This document shows, piece after piece, positions 1-8,126 of a stretch of 64,000 nucleotides of DNA (position 1 is the first letter of the stretch; each line of letters starts with the position of its first letter). This DNA is from UBA288 sp050178135 (GTDB taxonomy: Archaea; Halobacteriota; Methanomicrobia; Methanomicrobiales; Methanospirillaceae): NCBI GenBank assembly GCA_050178135.1, contig JBFXGJ010000003.1, forward strand, positions 66,548 through 130,547, written 5' to 3'. The notes beneath the pieces were generated by a model, which saw nothing but the letters and a program-made list of their open reading frames with translations, did no database searches and had not been told where the DNA came from. Position numbers and translations under genes: made by a program.

Positions 1-565
1 CTGTCTCGAGGAGCGCCTGCTTCTGAGCCAGGTCGATCGGCATGAACGGCATGACGAAGCCGAGCACCTGGTCGACCGAGTCCATCTGGTCGACCGGCTG
101 GACGAACCGCTCGGCACCCTCGAACCGGCTCGAGATCTCCCGCACGGCGGCCTGCACCTCCCGAAGGAGGCGGATCTTTTCGTCGGCGTCGAGGTCCTGC
201 ACGTCGGGGAACGGCTCGCAGGCAGCGACCAGGGCCCCGTCATCCCCGGTGACGGAGAGCACCCGTGCCCGCTCGACGACGTCGGCAACGACAAGGTAGC
301 CGTCACCGGCCGGCTCCACCACGACCACGCGGAGGAGGCATCCGGTGGCGGGAAGCGACCCCGGTGATAGCTCAGGGAGGGTTTCGCCGCCCTTTACCGT
401 CAAACCGACGGCGCAGGGACTCGGGTCGTGGTCGGGCGCGGCGAGGAGGCGCTGGCCCGTGGACGGATCGATCGGGAACCGGGTACGGGTACCCGGGTAG
501 ACGACGAGTTCCACAAGCGGTACAACCGGGTACTCCCGGGGGGTATCATTCTGAGCTGTTTGCAT
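1..565 (-). CDS. lon: Lon protease (LonA type), N-terminal part
   Basis: The gene runs off the left edge; only about 188 N-terminal residues are present. After the ATG at 565 the protein reads through VPLVELVVYPG and then a beta-rich region ending in an acidic helical stretch, which is the LAN (Lon substrate-binding) N-terminal domain of the bacterial-type ATP-dependent protease La. The AAA+ and Ser-Lys protease domains would lie outside the window. Most archaea carry membrane-anchored LonB, which lacks this domain, so this looks like the soluble LonA form found in some methanogens. A TATA-like stretch about 27 nt upstream suggests a leaderless transcript, and a MarR half-site abuts that box. 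It lies 54 nt downstream of marR in the same orientation, so it could also be read from the marR promoter. Confidence 0.82.
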   Translation of the reverse strand, partial: MQTAQNDTPREYPVVPLVELVVYPGTRTRFPIDPSTGQRLLAAPDHDPSPCAVGLTVKGGETLPELSPGSLPATGCLLRVVVVEPAGDGYLVVADVVERARVLSVTGDDGALVAACEPFPDVQDLDADEKIRLLREVQAAVREISSRFEGAERFVQPVDQMDSVDQVLGFVMPFMPIDLAQKQALLET

Positions 566-587
566 GGTGATTACCAGGTAATTAGTT

Positions 588-603
588 CGTATTTTCCTAA
601 CTA
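588..603 (-). promoter_or_regulatory. Putative lon promoter with MarR-like half-site
   Basis: On the minus strand an A-rich TATA-like element (about 588-596, GGAAAATAC) is centred about 27 nt before the lon ATG. It is abutted by TAGTTAGG (plus-strand CCTAACTA at 596-603), the same 8-mer that lies in the palindrome upstream of marR. A regulator bound here would cover the TFB recognition side of the box. Assigned by inspection only. Confidence 0.45.
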
Positions 604-619
604 TTTGTGTCGAGAGAGA

Positions 620-1039
620 TTAGCGGACCTTCTCCAGGATCTCGACCAGGAGGTCCAGCTCTCGGTGGTCGAGTGAACGGACCATCCGCTCCACCAACTG
701 GGTGAGGGCGGTCCGCTCGGCACGGGCGATCTGCCGCCCCTTCTCCGTCAGCCGAATGTACTGGACCCTCCGATCGTCGGGGGAGCGTTCCCGGTAGACG
801 CACTCCATCCGGGCGCACCGGTTGACCATCTCGGTGACCGTGGGCGGGGAGGTCCGGGTGATCTCCGCGAGCCTGCTGAAGGTGATATCGCCCTCACGGT
901 CGATCAGTTTCAGGCAGGCAACCTGCTTCACGGTCAGGTCCGCGTGTCCGCATTCGCCGAAGACCACGCAGGAGCACTCGTTCCGGATCCTGAGCAGGTT
1001 TTCAACGGCGTCAACGAGGATCTCCTCCCTCTTTGCCAT
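620..1039 (-). CDS. MarR family winged-helix transcriptional regulator
   Basis: A 139-residue protein with the MarR layout: an N-terminal dimerisation helix, a winged helix at about residues 35-105 (TRTSPPTVTEMVNRC recognition helix, then a DDRR-containing wing), and C-terminal helices. Three cysteines lie close together near the N-terminus (CSCVVFGEC) and could act as a redox or metal sensor; that is inference. The start is the ATG at 1039, with GGAGAT about 8 nt upstream. The 17-bp perfect palindrome just upstream suggests autoregulation. The divergent neighbour is a metallo-beta-lactamase gene and the downstream neighbour is lon. Confidence 0.88.
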   Translation of the reverse strand: MAKREEILVDAVENLLRIRNECSCVVFGECGHADLTVKQVACLKLIDREGDITFSRLAEITRTSPPTVTEMVNRCARMECVYRERSPDDRRVQYIRLTEKGRQIARAERTALTQLVERMVRSLDHRELDLLVEILEKVR

Positions 1040-1056
1040 GTGTTGATCTCCAGGTA

Positions 1057-1073
1057 GTTAGGCTGAACCTAAC
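1057..1073. promoter_or_regulatory. Palindromic operator (probable MarR site)
   Basis: GTTAGG-N5-CCTAAC is a perfect inverted repeat in the marR/metallo-beta-lactamase intergenic region, 18 nt before the marR start and about 110 nt before the divergent gene. With its left flank it contains TAGTTAGG, which recurs in inverted orientation upstream of lon. Size and symmetry suit a MarR dimer. Confidence 0.6.
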
Positions 1074-1182
1074 AATAAGGGTGACGATCGGGGCCGTCGA
1101 CCATGCCCTCGTCGACGAGGAAGCGGGGGGGACGGGGGGTTTCATCACCTCATACGACGACACCGTTCGAACGGGCACAACC

Positions 1183-2061
1183 ATGAAAGCGACGGTCATT
1201 GTGGATAATACGGCACTCTATGACGGTCCCCTCCATGCTGAGCATGGCTTTGCCATCTTCATCGAGGCGGAGGGTCGGAAGATCCTGTTCGACACGGGGT
1301 ACTCGGACGTCGTCGTTCGGAACGCTGAACGGCTGGGCATCGACCTGCTCGACCTCGACGCCATCGTCCTCTCCCACGGGCACAACGACCACACGGGTGG
1401 TCTGTATCATCTTCTTCGCCTCTATATCGAGGCGGCCATGGAGGGCACCGCTCACCGGCTCCCCCGCCTCGTCGGGCACCCGCTCTGCCTGCAACCCCGC
1501 CCCAAGCCGCCCCTCGCCGATATCGGCCCGCTCCTCGACGAGGAGACGGTGAGACGGGTCCTGCCGGTCGAGTTCACGGCCGGGCCCCTGTTCCTCACCC
1601 CGAACCTGGTCTATCTCGGCGAGATCGAGCGCCGCTTCCCGTTCGAGGCGTTCGACCCCGGGGCACGGCGGATCGTGATGCCCGGGGGCCGCGTCGAGCC
1701 CGACCGACTGCTGGACGACACCTCCCTCGCCTATCGGAGCAGCGAGGGGCTCGTGGTGGTGACAGGGTGTGCCCACGCCGGGATCTGCAACACCATCGAA
1801 TACGCCCGCAGGTGCTGCGGGGAGGAGCGGGTCGTGGACGTCATCGGCGGCCTGCACCTCCGGGAGGACGGTGAGAAGCTCCAGGGCACCTGCGCCTACC
1901 TCCAGGGCCTCTTTCTTCCCACGCTCCATGCCTGCCACTGCACCTCGCTCCTCGCGAAGGTGGCGCTGGCCCGTGCCGCCCCCCTTGCGGAGACGGGTGC
2001 GGGCCTGCAGCTGGAGTACGCGGACCGTCACCTCGACCCGGGCGCACCGCCGTCCACCTGA
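1183..2061 (+). CDS. MBL-fold metal-dependent hydrolase (COG1237 type)
   Basis: A 292-residue metallo-beta-lactamase superfamily protein. The metal-binding HxHxDH motif is present as HGHNDH (residues 65-70) within LSHGHNDHTGG, and the later GCAHAGICN and IGGLHL segments are typical of COG1237, proteins often annotated as 7,8-dihydropterin-6-methyl-4-aminobenzene-phosphate synthase-like and common in methanogens. The reaction here is not established. I chose the ATG at 1183 because MKATVIVDNTA begins the family's first beta strand; the open frame extends further upstream without family similarity. It is divergent from marR across the palindromic operator. Its 3' end overlaps the convergent methyltransferase gene by 34 nt. 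Confidence 0.8.
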   Translation: MKATVIVDNTALYDGPLHAEHGFAIFIEAEGRKILFDTGYSDVVVRNAERLGIDLLDLDAIVLSHGHNDHTGGLYHLLRLYIEAAMEGTAHRLPRLVGHPLCLQPRPKPPLADIGPLLDEETVRRVLPVEFTAGPLFLTPNLVYLGEIERRFPFEAFDPGARRIVMPGGRVEPDRLLDDTSLAYRSSEGLVVVTGCAHAGICNTIEYARRCCGEERVVDVIGGLHLREDGEKLQGTCAYLQGLFLPTLHACHCTSLLAKVALARAAPLAETGAGLQLEYADRHLDPGAPPST

Positions 2062-2987
2062 GAACTCTGGGTGGCCGACACGCGACGAGCGTCCCAGGAG
2101 ATGAGCGCATCCCAGGACGAGCGGTCGAGGAGGAGAGTCCCGTCTCTGTCCTCCGGGAGGAGGCGCAGGAGCGCTTCGCCCAGCAGGTCCGACGGGCACG
2201 AAGGGCGGTTCAGCCGCCATCGGAACTCGGCAACGGCCTCGTCCAGGTCGGCGAACCGGCGCCAGAACCGGCGGTATTTTGCTCCGAGGCGCGGTGCCAG
2301 CCCCATCTGGCAGAGGAGGCGATGGACGCAGCCAGCCAGCGGCTCGGGAGGATAGTCGGCCCCGTGGACCAGGGGCCAGAGCGCCCGCTCGACCACCCGC
2401 CCACCCGGCAGGGTGAGCGGCCAGAAGAGAAAGACCCGTCCACAGCAGGCGGCGTTCATCGCCTCCAGGGCCGACTGGAGTTCGACCATCATCAGCGAGT
2501 ACGAGGCGATCACCGCGTCGAAGGGACCGTCCAGGGACGCGGGGTCGACCCGTTCCCAGGTATCATCGATCACCTCCACCTCGACTGCCGCATGCGCCGC
2601 CGCCTCGCGCAGGAGTCGGCGCATCGGTGGCGAGGGCTCGACGGCGGTCACCCGGCAGCCCCGCTCCGCGAGCGGGACGGCAAGGGTGCCCGGGCCGGAA
2701 CCGATGTCCAGTATCGTGGCGCCGGCGGGGATCCCCATCCACGCCAGCTGCTCCTCCACGTCGCCGTGGTACGAGGCAGCGACGAGCCCGCGGTACCGCT
2801 CGGCGTTCTCGCTGGCACCAAAGAACGCGTCCTGTGGCAGAAAACCAGGGGTTACCAGCTGCTGCCGCCGTTGTGTCGTCCAGGTAGCATTCCAGTCGGC
2901 CACCGGTGCGTCATTCCCCGGGAGGCTGAACCCGGGGAGCCGGATCGCGGGACGGGCGGTTCCATGCGGGGTCCAGAGGGCTTGCAT
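2028..2987 (-). CDS. Class I SAM-dependent methyltransferase
   Basis: A 319-residue protein with a Rossmann-fold methyltransferase core. Motif I is ILDIGSGPGTLAVPLAERG, followed by the acidic VTAVEPS end of strand 2 and a FDAVIASYSLMM motif IV region. The N-terminal 90 residues contain a W-rich DWNATWTTQRR segment seen in a methanogen-enriched subgroup. The substrate is unknown. It stands alone, converging on the metallo-beta-lactamase gene. An AT-rich patch near 3046-3065 could serve as its promoter. Confidence 0.78.
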   Translation of the reverse strand: MQALWTPHGTARPAIRLPGFSLPGNDAPVADWNATWTTQRRQQLVTPGFLPQDAFFGASENAERYRGLVAASYHGDVEEQLAWMGIPAGATILDIGSGPGTLAVPLAERGCRVTAVEPSPPMRRLLREAAAHAAVEVEVIDDTWERVDPASLDGPFDAVIASYSLMMVELQSALEAMNAACCGRVFLFWPLTLPGGRVVERALWPLVHGADYPPEPLAGCVHRLLCQMGLAPRLGAKYRRFWRRFADLDEAVAEFRWRLNRPSCPSDLLGEALLRLLPEDRDGTLLLDRSSWDALISWDARRVSATQSSQVDGGAPGSR

Positions 2988-3221
2988 AGAGGTCGAACTC
3001 CGTGAACGGGGGGGCGGCGATGAGGAGGGCGCCTGCCCCGAAAGAGCTATCTTTTAACATTAAGGCGCATATGAGTAAATATCCATCGGGGTCCCGGTGG
3101 ACGACGCGGACCGGGCGCCGGGAGTCGTCGGCACCGGGCCCGTTCGATCGCAGGGGCGCCAGCGGCAGCGGCCCCTGCCGGGAGACGTGCCGACGAAAAC
3201 ACCACGGTTGAGAATGATACT

Positions 3222-3581
3222 ATGAAGGTAGCGATTGCACAAGAAGGATCCGCAGTCTCCGGCCACTTTGGCCACTGCGAGGGTTACGCGATCTACACTG
3301 TCGAAAACGGGGCGGCCGTGCGGGAGGCGGACCTCGCCAACCCTGGCCACCAGCCAGGGTTCCTCCCCGTCTACCTGGCGGAGCACGGGATCAGCGTCGT
3401 GATCGCCGGCGGCATGGGCCCGCGGGCGGTCGACCTCTTCTGCCAGAACGGCATCGAGGTCGTCCTCGGTGTTGCAGGGCCCCTCGACGAGGTCGCACGG
3501 TCGTACGCCGAAGGGACGCTCGAGGGCGGCTCTGGCGTCTGCAACCACAGCCAGTGCAGCGGCGACTGCGAATCGCACTGA
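3222..3581 (+). CDS. NifX/NifB-type dinitrogenase cofactor-domain protein
   Basis: 119 residues with the NifX/NifB/VnfX fold (MKVAIAQEGSAVSGHFGHCEGY start; GGMGPRAVDLF core). The C-terminal tail CNHSQCSGDC is rich in Cys and His and could bind a metal or an iron-sulfur cluster. No nitrogenase structural genes are nearby. Methanogens carry many such small proteins, usually linked to Mrp/NBP35 ATPases, and the same arrangement occurs here, so a role in Fe-S or other metallocluster handling is the better guess. First gene of a probable three-gene operon. Confidence 0.8.
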   Translation: MKVAIAQEGSAVSGHFGHCEGYAIYTVENGAAVREADLANPGHQPGFLPVYLAEHGISVVIAGGMGPRAVDLFCQNGIEVVLGVAGPLDEVARSYAEGTLEGGSGVCNHSQCSGDCESH

Positions 3582-3656
3582 CGGGGGATACCGGCCCGTC
3601 GCAGGGCCGGAACGACCACCGCATGACCGAGAGATAGACGGGGGGAGCACGAAGGG

Positions 3657-4019
3657 ATGATGGTCTGCATCACCGCACGGGCAGCGGGGATCGAGGCTCC
3701 CATCGAGACAGGGCTCGCCCACGCCCCGTTCTTTGTCTTTATCGAAACGGAGACGGGAGAGGTCCATTCGGTCGCGAACGCGCTCTGCGGGGGCCGCCAG
3801 GGGGCGGGCCCTCGCGCAGCCCGTTTCGTTGCAGAGTACGGTTCCCGCGCAGTCGTGACGGGATGGGTCGGCCCGGAGGCGGCACAGGTCCTGCGGGACG
3901 CCGGCATCACCCTCGCGACCCTCACCGGGGAGAAGACCGTGACCGAAGCCCTCGAGGCGTTCCGCGCAGGCCTGCTCCGGGCGGGAACGCCCCCGGGACC
4001 GGCGCGAACGGACCGTTGA
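3657..4019 (+). CDS. NifX/NifB-type domain protein, second copy
   Basis: 120 residues with the same fold as the preceding gene (AHAPFFVFIETETGEVHSV; VTGWVGPEAAQVLRDAGI), but without the Cys/His tail. The ATG at 3657 is followed at once by a second ATG; GGGGGAG lies about 10 nt upstream. It is probably co-transcribed with the flanking NifX-like and Mrp genes. The two paralogues are quite diverged, so they are unlikely to be a recent duplication. Confidence 0.76.
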   Translation: MMVCITARAAGIEAPIETGLAHAPFFVFIETETGEVHSVANALCGGRQGAGPRAARFVAEYGSRAVVTGWVGPEAAQVLRDAGITLATLTGEKTVTEALEAFRAGLLRAGTPPGPARTDR

Positions 4020-4082
4020 CCCCCCCATCGATCGCCCGACAGAAGAACGGTATCAACACAGGAGATAGGAGAGCATGAGATC

Positions 4083-4952
4083 ATGACCCAGCAGGTAGAG
4101 GAGACAAGAGAGACGCACGCAGAGACGAACGACAACGGCCAACCCGCACCCGCGCAGGCTCAAAAAGGGCTCCCGCCCCGGGTGGAGATGGACGTCAAGC
4201 ACGTGATCCTGGTGCTGAGCGGCAAGGGGGGTGTCGGCAAGTCCACCGTCTCGGTGAACCTCGCCTTCGCCCTCGCCAATCACGGCAGGAGCGTTGGCCT
4301 CCTCGACCTCGACCTTCACGGCCCGAGCGTCCCCAAGATGCTGGGCCTGGAAGGGCAGGTGCCGGCTGTCATCGGCAACGCCCTTCAGCCCATTCAGGTG
4401 ACCGGCACCCTCTCGGTGATGTCGATGGCCTTCCTCCTCTCGAACCCCTCCGATCCGATCATCTGGCGTGGGCCGATGAAGATCGGGGCGATTCGGCAGC
4501 TGCTGACCGAGGTGAACTGGGGCTCGCTCGATTACCTGGTGGTCGACCTGCCGCCGGGCACCGGGGACGAGGCCCTGACAATCGGTCAGGCGGCCCCCAA
4601 CATCCGGGGTGCGGTGATCGTGACCACCCCCCAGGAGGTCGCCGTCCTGGACGCTACAAAGGCGATCCGCTTCATCGAGAAGCAGGGGATGCCGGTGATC
4701 GGAGTCATCGAGAACATGAGTGGCATGGTCTGCCCCCACTGTGGCGAGGTGGTCGACCTCTTTGGCCGCGGTGGGGGAGAGGCGGCGGCGGCGGAGTTCG
4801 GGGTGCCGTACCTCGGGGCGATCCCTCTCGATCCCGAGATGATGAAAGCCGGCGACGAGGGGCGGCCATTTATTCTGCGGCACTCCGACAGTCCCACCTG
4901 GAAGGCGATCGACACCGTGATGGAGAACCTGGTCAACCGGGTCGAGTCCTGA
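4083..4952 (+). CDS. Mrp/NBP35-type iron-sulfur carrier ATPase
   Basis: 289-residue P-loop ATPase of the Mrp/NBP35 (ParA/MinD) family. The deviant Walker A GKGGVGKST is at residues 47-55, followed by DLDLHGPSVPKMLG and the Walker B-like VVDLPPGTGD. The CPHC pair in the C-terminal third bridges a [4Fe-4S] cluster between subunits in this family. Mrp proteins hold and transfer Fe-S clusters to apoproteins. The first 35 residues are hydrophilic and poorly conserved. Two NifX-like genes precede it, making a typical methanogen metallocluster cassette. The gene symbol is not certain because methanogens often have several paralogues. Confidence 0.88.
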   Translation: MTQQVEETRETHAETNDNGQPAPAQAQKGLPPRVEMDVKHVILVLSGKGGVGKSTVSVNLAFALANHGRSVGLLDLDLHGPSVPKMLGLEGQVPAVIGNALQPIQVTGTLSVMSMAFLLSNPSDPIIWRGPMKIGAIRQLLTEVNWGSLDYLVVDLPPGTGDEALTIGQAAPNIRGAVIVTTPQEVAVLDATKAIRFIEKQGMPVIGVIENMSGMVCPHCGEVVDLFGRGGGEAAAAEFGVPYLGAIPLDPEMMKAGDEGRPFILRHSDSPTWKAIDTVMENLVNRVES

Positions 4953-5080
4953 CCTGAAAAACTCCCACCACTTTTCGTCGCACGCCCTCGGGAACGAGAG
5001 CGGAATTTATACACGCCAGAACACAATATAAAAAACGATCAGCATGGCTGTTCTCCCGGGCAGGTCTGCTCGATGAGACG

Positions 5081-5090
5081 GATAAATACC
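5081..5090 (+). promoter_or_regulatory. Probable TATA box for the kinase at 5127
   Basis: GATAAATACC lies about 45 nt before the GTG start, giving a predicted leader of roughly 15 nt that contains the Shine-Dalgarno-like GGTGAGGAG (5113-5121). A second AT-rich block at 5026-5036 (AATATAAAAAAC) could be an alternative upstream promoter. Confidence 0.4.
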
Positions 5091-5126
5091 GGGTGCGCTC
5101 AGCGATCAAGGGGGTGAGGAGAGACA

Positions 5127-6182
5127 GTGGGTGGAGCATGGACTTCGGGGGCTGGCCATAACAGCACCCAGCAGACCCTGGTCCTGGTCCTCCTGGTAGC
5201 GGCCGGGATCGGCCTGGAACTGGTCGTCCACGCCCACCTCGGGATCTCGGTCGTCTACACCCACTTCTTCTACCTGATCGTCGCGATCGCCGGCCTGGCG
5301 TTCGGGCGACGGGCGGTGCTGCTCGCCCTCTTCTTCGGCGGGCTCCACCTGGGGGTGACGGTCTGGCTGACCGGGAATTTCGTCCTCGAATCCCTGCTCA
5401 GGGCCGCGATGCTCTGCGTCGTCGCCCTGGTGATCGGAACGGCCGTCGAGGAGACGACCCGCTACCGGCGCGAACTCGAGGAGCGGAACGCCCAGCTCCA
5501 GGCGTCGGAGCAGGCGTTCCAGACCGCGAACCGGAAGCTGAACCTCCTCTCGAGCATCACGCGGCACGACATCATGAACCAGCTGACGGCCCTCATGGGA
5601 CGGGTCGACCTCCTCACCGAAGAGGACTGCAGCGAGCAGGTGCGCACAGAGCTCGAGCAGGAGCGGGCGTCCATCGACACAATCCGACGCCTGATCGAGT
5701 TCACCCGGGACTATCAGGAGATCGGCGTTCACGCCCCGCAGTGGCAGCGGGTGGACGCATTTCACACGGATTCCCGAAGACAGGAGGAGCTCGGAGGAAT
5801 TCGGATCACGGCCGAGCTCAACGGCCTCGAGATCTACGCCGACCCCATGCTGGAGCGGATCTGCGATAACCTGGTCGACAACTCGGTCCGCCATGGTGGG
5901 AGCGTGACGGAGATCCGGGTCTCGTACCGCGCCGACGGCGACGGCGTCACGATCGTCTACCAGGACGACGGCATCGGGGTGCCGCCGGCGGACAAGGAGC
6001 GAATCTTCGAGAAAGGGGTCGGTGCCAACACCGGGTTCGGCCTCTTTCTCTCGCGCGAGATCCTGGCGATCACGGGACTCTCGATCCACGAGACAGGCGT
6101 ACATGGGCAGGGGGCCCGGTTTGAGATCCGGGCACCGAACGGCCTGTACCGGTTCCCGGCCGACGAGCGGCCGTTTCACTGA
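5127..6182 (+). CDS. Membrane sensor histidine kinase
   Basis: 351 residues. Four hydrophobic segments fill residues 15-105 (a compact membrane domain with no large extracytoplasmic loop), then a coiled-coil linker, a DHp domain with the phosphoacceptor His148 in TRHDIMNQL, and a HATPase_c domain (NLVDNSVRHGG N-box, DDGIGVP, GFGLFLSREIL). The C-terminal HETGVHGQGARFEI segment marks a kinase group found five times in this window. The start is GTG at 5127, supported by GGTGAGGAG upstream. No adjacent response regulator is present, so the partner is unknown. Confidence 0.85.
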   Translation: MGGAWTSGAGHNSTQQTLVLVLLVAAGIGLELVVHAHLGISVVYTHFFYLIVAIAGLAFGRRAVLLALFFGGLHLGVTVWLTGNFVLESLLRAAMLCVVALVIGTAVEETTRYRRELEERNAQLQASEQAFQTANRKLNLLSSITRHDIMNQLTALMGRVDLLTEEDCSEQVRTELEQERASIDTIRRLIEFTRDYQEIGVHAPQWQRVDAFHTDSRRQEELGGIRITAELNGLEIYADPMLERICDNLVDNSVRHGGSVTEIRVSYRADGDGVTIVYQDDGIGVPPADKERIFEKGVGANTGFGLFLSREILAITGLSIHETGVHGQGARFEIRAPNGLYRFPADERPFH

Positions 6183-6257
6183 CCTCGGATCGTTGAGGGG
6201 GGAGCGGCCTCTCACCGCCGCACAACCCTTTTTCCTGTCCTGGGCCGACCATTCACC

Positions 6258-7670
6258 ATGGCCACACGCCCCCTCCTCGTCCTGCCCGTCCTTGTGATAC
6301 TTGTTTTCGCCTGTGGCTGTCTCCAGGCCTCATCCCCAGCCCCCACTGGGACCGGGACCGTCGCCCCACCCCTCTCCCCCGCCGCGAACACGACCACCGT
6401 CCCCGACCTGGTCACGCACGTCGCGCGGGCGGCGGCATATGCCCGTGAAAACGGGAGAGAGAGGGCGACAACCGGGTTTGGCGATCCTAACGGGCCGTTC
6501 TCTATCGGCCAGGCACCGATCTACGCCCGGGATTACAACGGCACTGTGCTCGCTGCAGCGCCTGGAACAGGACCCGCCGGGACTGCCGGCCTGGAAGCGA
6601 CCGACGCCTTCGGCGTCCCGATCATCCGGAACATGGGCGAGACGGCCCGGTACGGCGGGGGTTACGTGAGCCACACCACCCCGGACCCGGACCTGAACGG
6701 CACCATCGAGCCGGCGATCGAGGTGGTCGAGGACGTCGACGGCACGTACTACGTGGGGGCAGGGATCTCCGCCTCAGGGGGCGACCTTGTCTCCCCGACG
6801 GTGATGGATATCACCGGTGAACAGCCGGGGGTGGACGTCCTCGAGGCGTTCGTCCACGAGGCGGCAGCATACGCCCGAGAGCACGGACGGGACGCAGCCG
6901 TCGAGGCGTTCGACGACCCGTCGGGACGCTTCGTCCGGGGCCAGCTCGTCGTCACGGCCTTCGACTTCAACGCGACGGTCCTCGCCTGCCCGACCGGCGC
7001 TTTCGGATTCGCCCAGTCAGGGGTCAACCTGCTCAATTACCACGACCCTGATGGGGTTGCCGTCATCCGCGGGATGCGGGACCTCGCGAGGAGCGGGGGC
7101 GGGCTCCTCTACACCGTGAACCCCGTCGCCGTGGACGGACGCAGGGTCTTTCTGCCGAAGGTCGTCTCCGTGGAGCCGGTGGACGGTGACTGGTGGCTCT
7201 CTGCCGGGATCATCGACCCGGCGTATGCCGGTTCCGCCGGCGAAAACGTGACCGGGCTCCCGGTGCGAAACGAGACCCGCACCCGGCTGTACGACCTGGT
7301 GATCCGGGCCGTCGCCCACGCACGGGAACACGGGAAGGAAAGGACCCTCGAGGCGATCAACGACCCTGCCGGGCCGTTCGTGGAGGGCAACCTCTTCGCC
7401 TGGGCGGAGTCGACCGACGGGACGATGCTCGCCGACCCGTTCTGGAAGTCCGCGATCGGGCAGAACTATATGGACTACACCGACCTCTACGGCCTCAAGA
7501 CGACCCGGGTCGGGATCGACGCGATGCAGCACGGCACCGGATTCTCCCATGCCCTTTTCCCCGATACCGCGGCGAACGGCTCCACCTGGGTACCGAAGCT
7601 GGTCTACCAGTTGGCGGTTGACGAGGACTGGTGGATCGGGAGCGGAGTTTACGGGGTCGAGGTGCGGTAG
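6258..7670 (+). CDS. Lipoprotein with three tandem Cache-like domains
   Basis: 470 residues. A signal peptide ends in a lipobox-like FACGC (Cys at about residue 20), followed by a Pro/Thr-rich linker. Then come three repeats of about 130 residues (roughly 48-180, 195-325, 340-470), each opening with a helix of the type VHEAAAYAREHG and a DPSGPF turn and carrying the WWIGSG-type end strand. This is the single-Cache (sCache_2) pattern used for small-ligand sensing outside the cell. There is no HAMP, kinase or chemotaxis output domain, so it probably works as a surface binding protein, perhaps feeding the kinase encoded just upstream; that link is inference. Confidence 0.72.
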   Translation: MATRPLLVLPVLVILVFACGCLQASSPAPTGTGTVAPPLSPAANTTTVPDLVTHVARAAAYARENGRERATTGFGDPNGPFSIGQAPIYARDYNGTVLAAAPGTGPAGTAGLEATDAFGVPIIRNMGETARYGGGYVSHTTPDPDLNGTIEPAIEVVEDVDGTYYVGAGISASGGDLVSPTVMDITGEQPGVDVLEAFVHEAAAYAREHGRDAAVEAFDDPSGRFVRGQLVVTAFDFNATVLACPTGAFGFAQSGVNLLNYHDPDGVAVIRGMRDLARSGGGLLYTVNPVAVDGRRVFLPKVVSVEPVDGDWWLSAGIIDPAYAGSAGENVTGLPVRNETRTRLYDLVIRAVAHAREHGKERTLEAINDPAGPFVEGNLFAWAESTDGTMLADPFWKSAIGQNYMDYTDLYGLKTTRVGIDAMQHGTGFSHALFPDTAANGSTWVPKLVYQLAVDEDWWIGSGVYGVEVR

Positions 7671-7720
7671 CGAAGGCGGCACCGGTTTCAAACGAGAGGC
7701 CTATTACGGCGGGAGGTGCC

Positions 7721-8041
7721 ATGCACCGCATGGCGACGGTGACCCCAGGGAGCCTCAGGGCGGCGGCGGACGTGCTCGGGATCCACGACCGGGCGAGCAT
7801 GCGGGAGATCGAAGCCCGGTACCGGGCGCTGATCCATTCATGGCACCCGGACGTCGCGAACACCGACCCGGGAACCGCGCACGAGATGACCATCCGGTTG
7901 AAGGAGGCCCGGGACCTGCTGATCGGCTTCTGCATGGACCGGCAGGTCTCGTTCGATGAGCGGGACCTGGCGGCGGAGATCGGACGGACACCCCGGGAGT
8001 ACTGGGAGGACCGGTTCGGGGACGATCCGATATGGGGGTGA
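7721..8041 (+). CDS. Small J-domain protein
   Basis: 106 residues, almost entirely a J domain. The HPD tripeptide that stimulates Hsp70 ATPase is at residues 42-44 (SWHPDVANTD), between helix II (REIEARYRALI) and helix III (EMTIRLKEARDLL). The Gly/Phe linker, zinc centre and substrate-binding domain of full DnaJ are absent. I chose the ATG at 7721 because GGGAGGTG sits a few bases upstream; the frame is open upstream but that part has no J similarity. A specialised co-chaperone is likely. It precedes the DUF2225-like gene in the same orientation. Confidence 0.8.
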   Translation: MHRMATVTPGSLRAAADVLGIHDRASMREIEARYRALIHSWHPDVANTDPGTAHEMTIRLKEARDLLIGFCMDRQVSFDERDLAAEIGRTPREYWEDRFGDDPIWG

Positions 8042-8126
8042 GCCAGTCCTTCTTATCCACATGCCCGATCGGCTGAACCGGCTAGAACCGCCAGTTTCAT
8101 CCCCCTTACGGGACTACCAGGAACGG

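Noticed and set aside
1150..2220. 356-codon minus-strand open frame
   Set aside because: Covers the MBL-fold gene on the opposite strand without any motif.
3002..3211. 69-codon plus-strand open frame in the gap before the NifX-like gene
   Set aside because: Basic, low-complexity composition, no ribosome-binding site, and an AT-rich promoter-like patch inside it; more likely intergenic.
3222..4019. Nitrogenase cofactor (nif) cluster
   Set aside because: NifX-like fold only; no nifH, nifD, nifK or nifB gene in the window.
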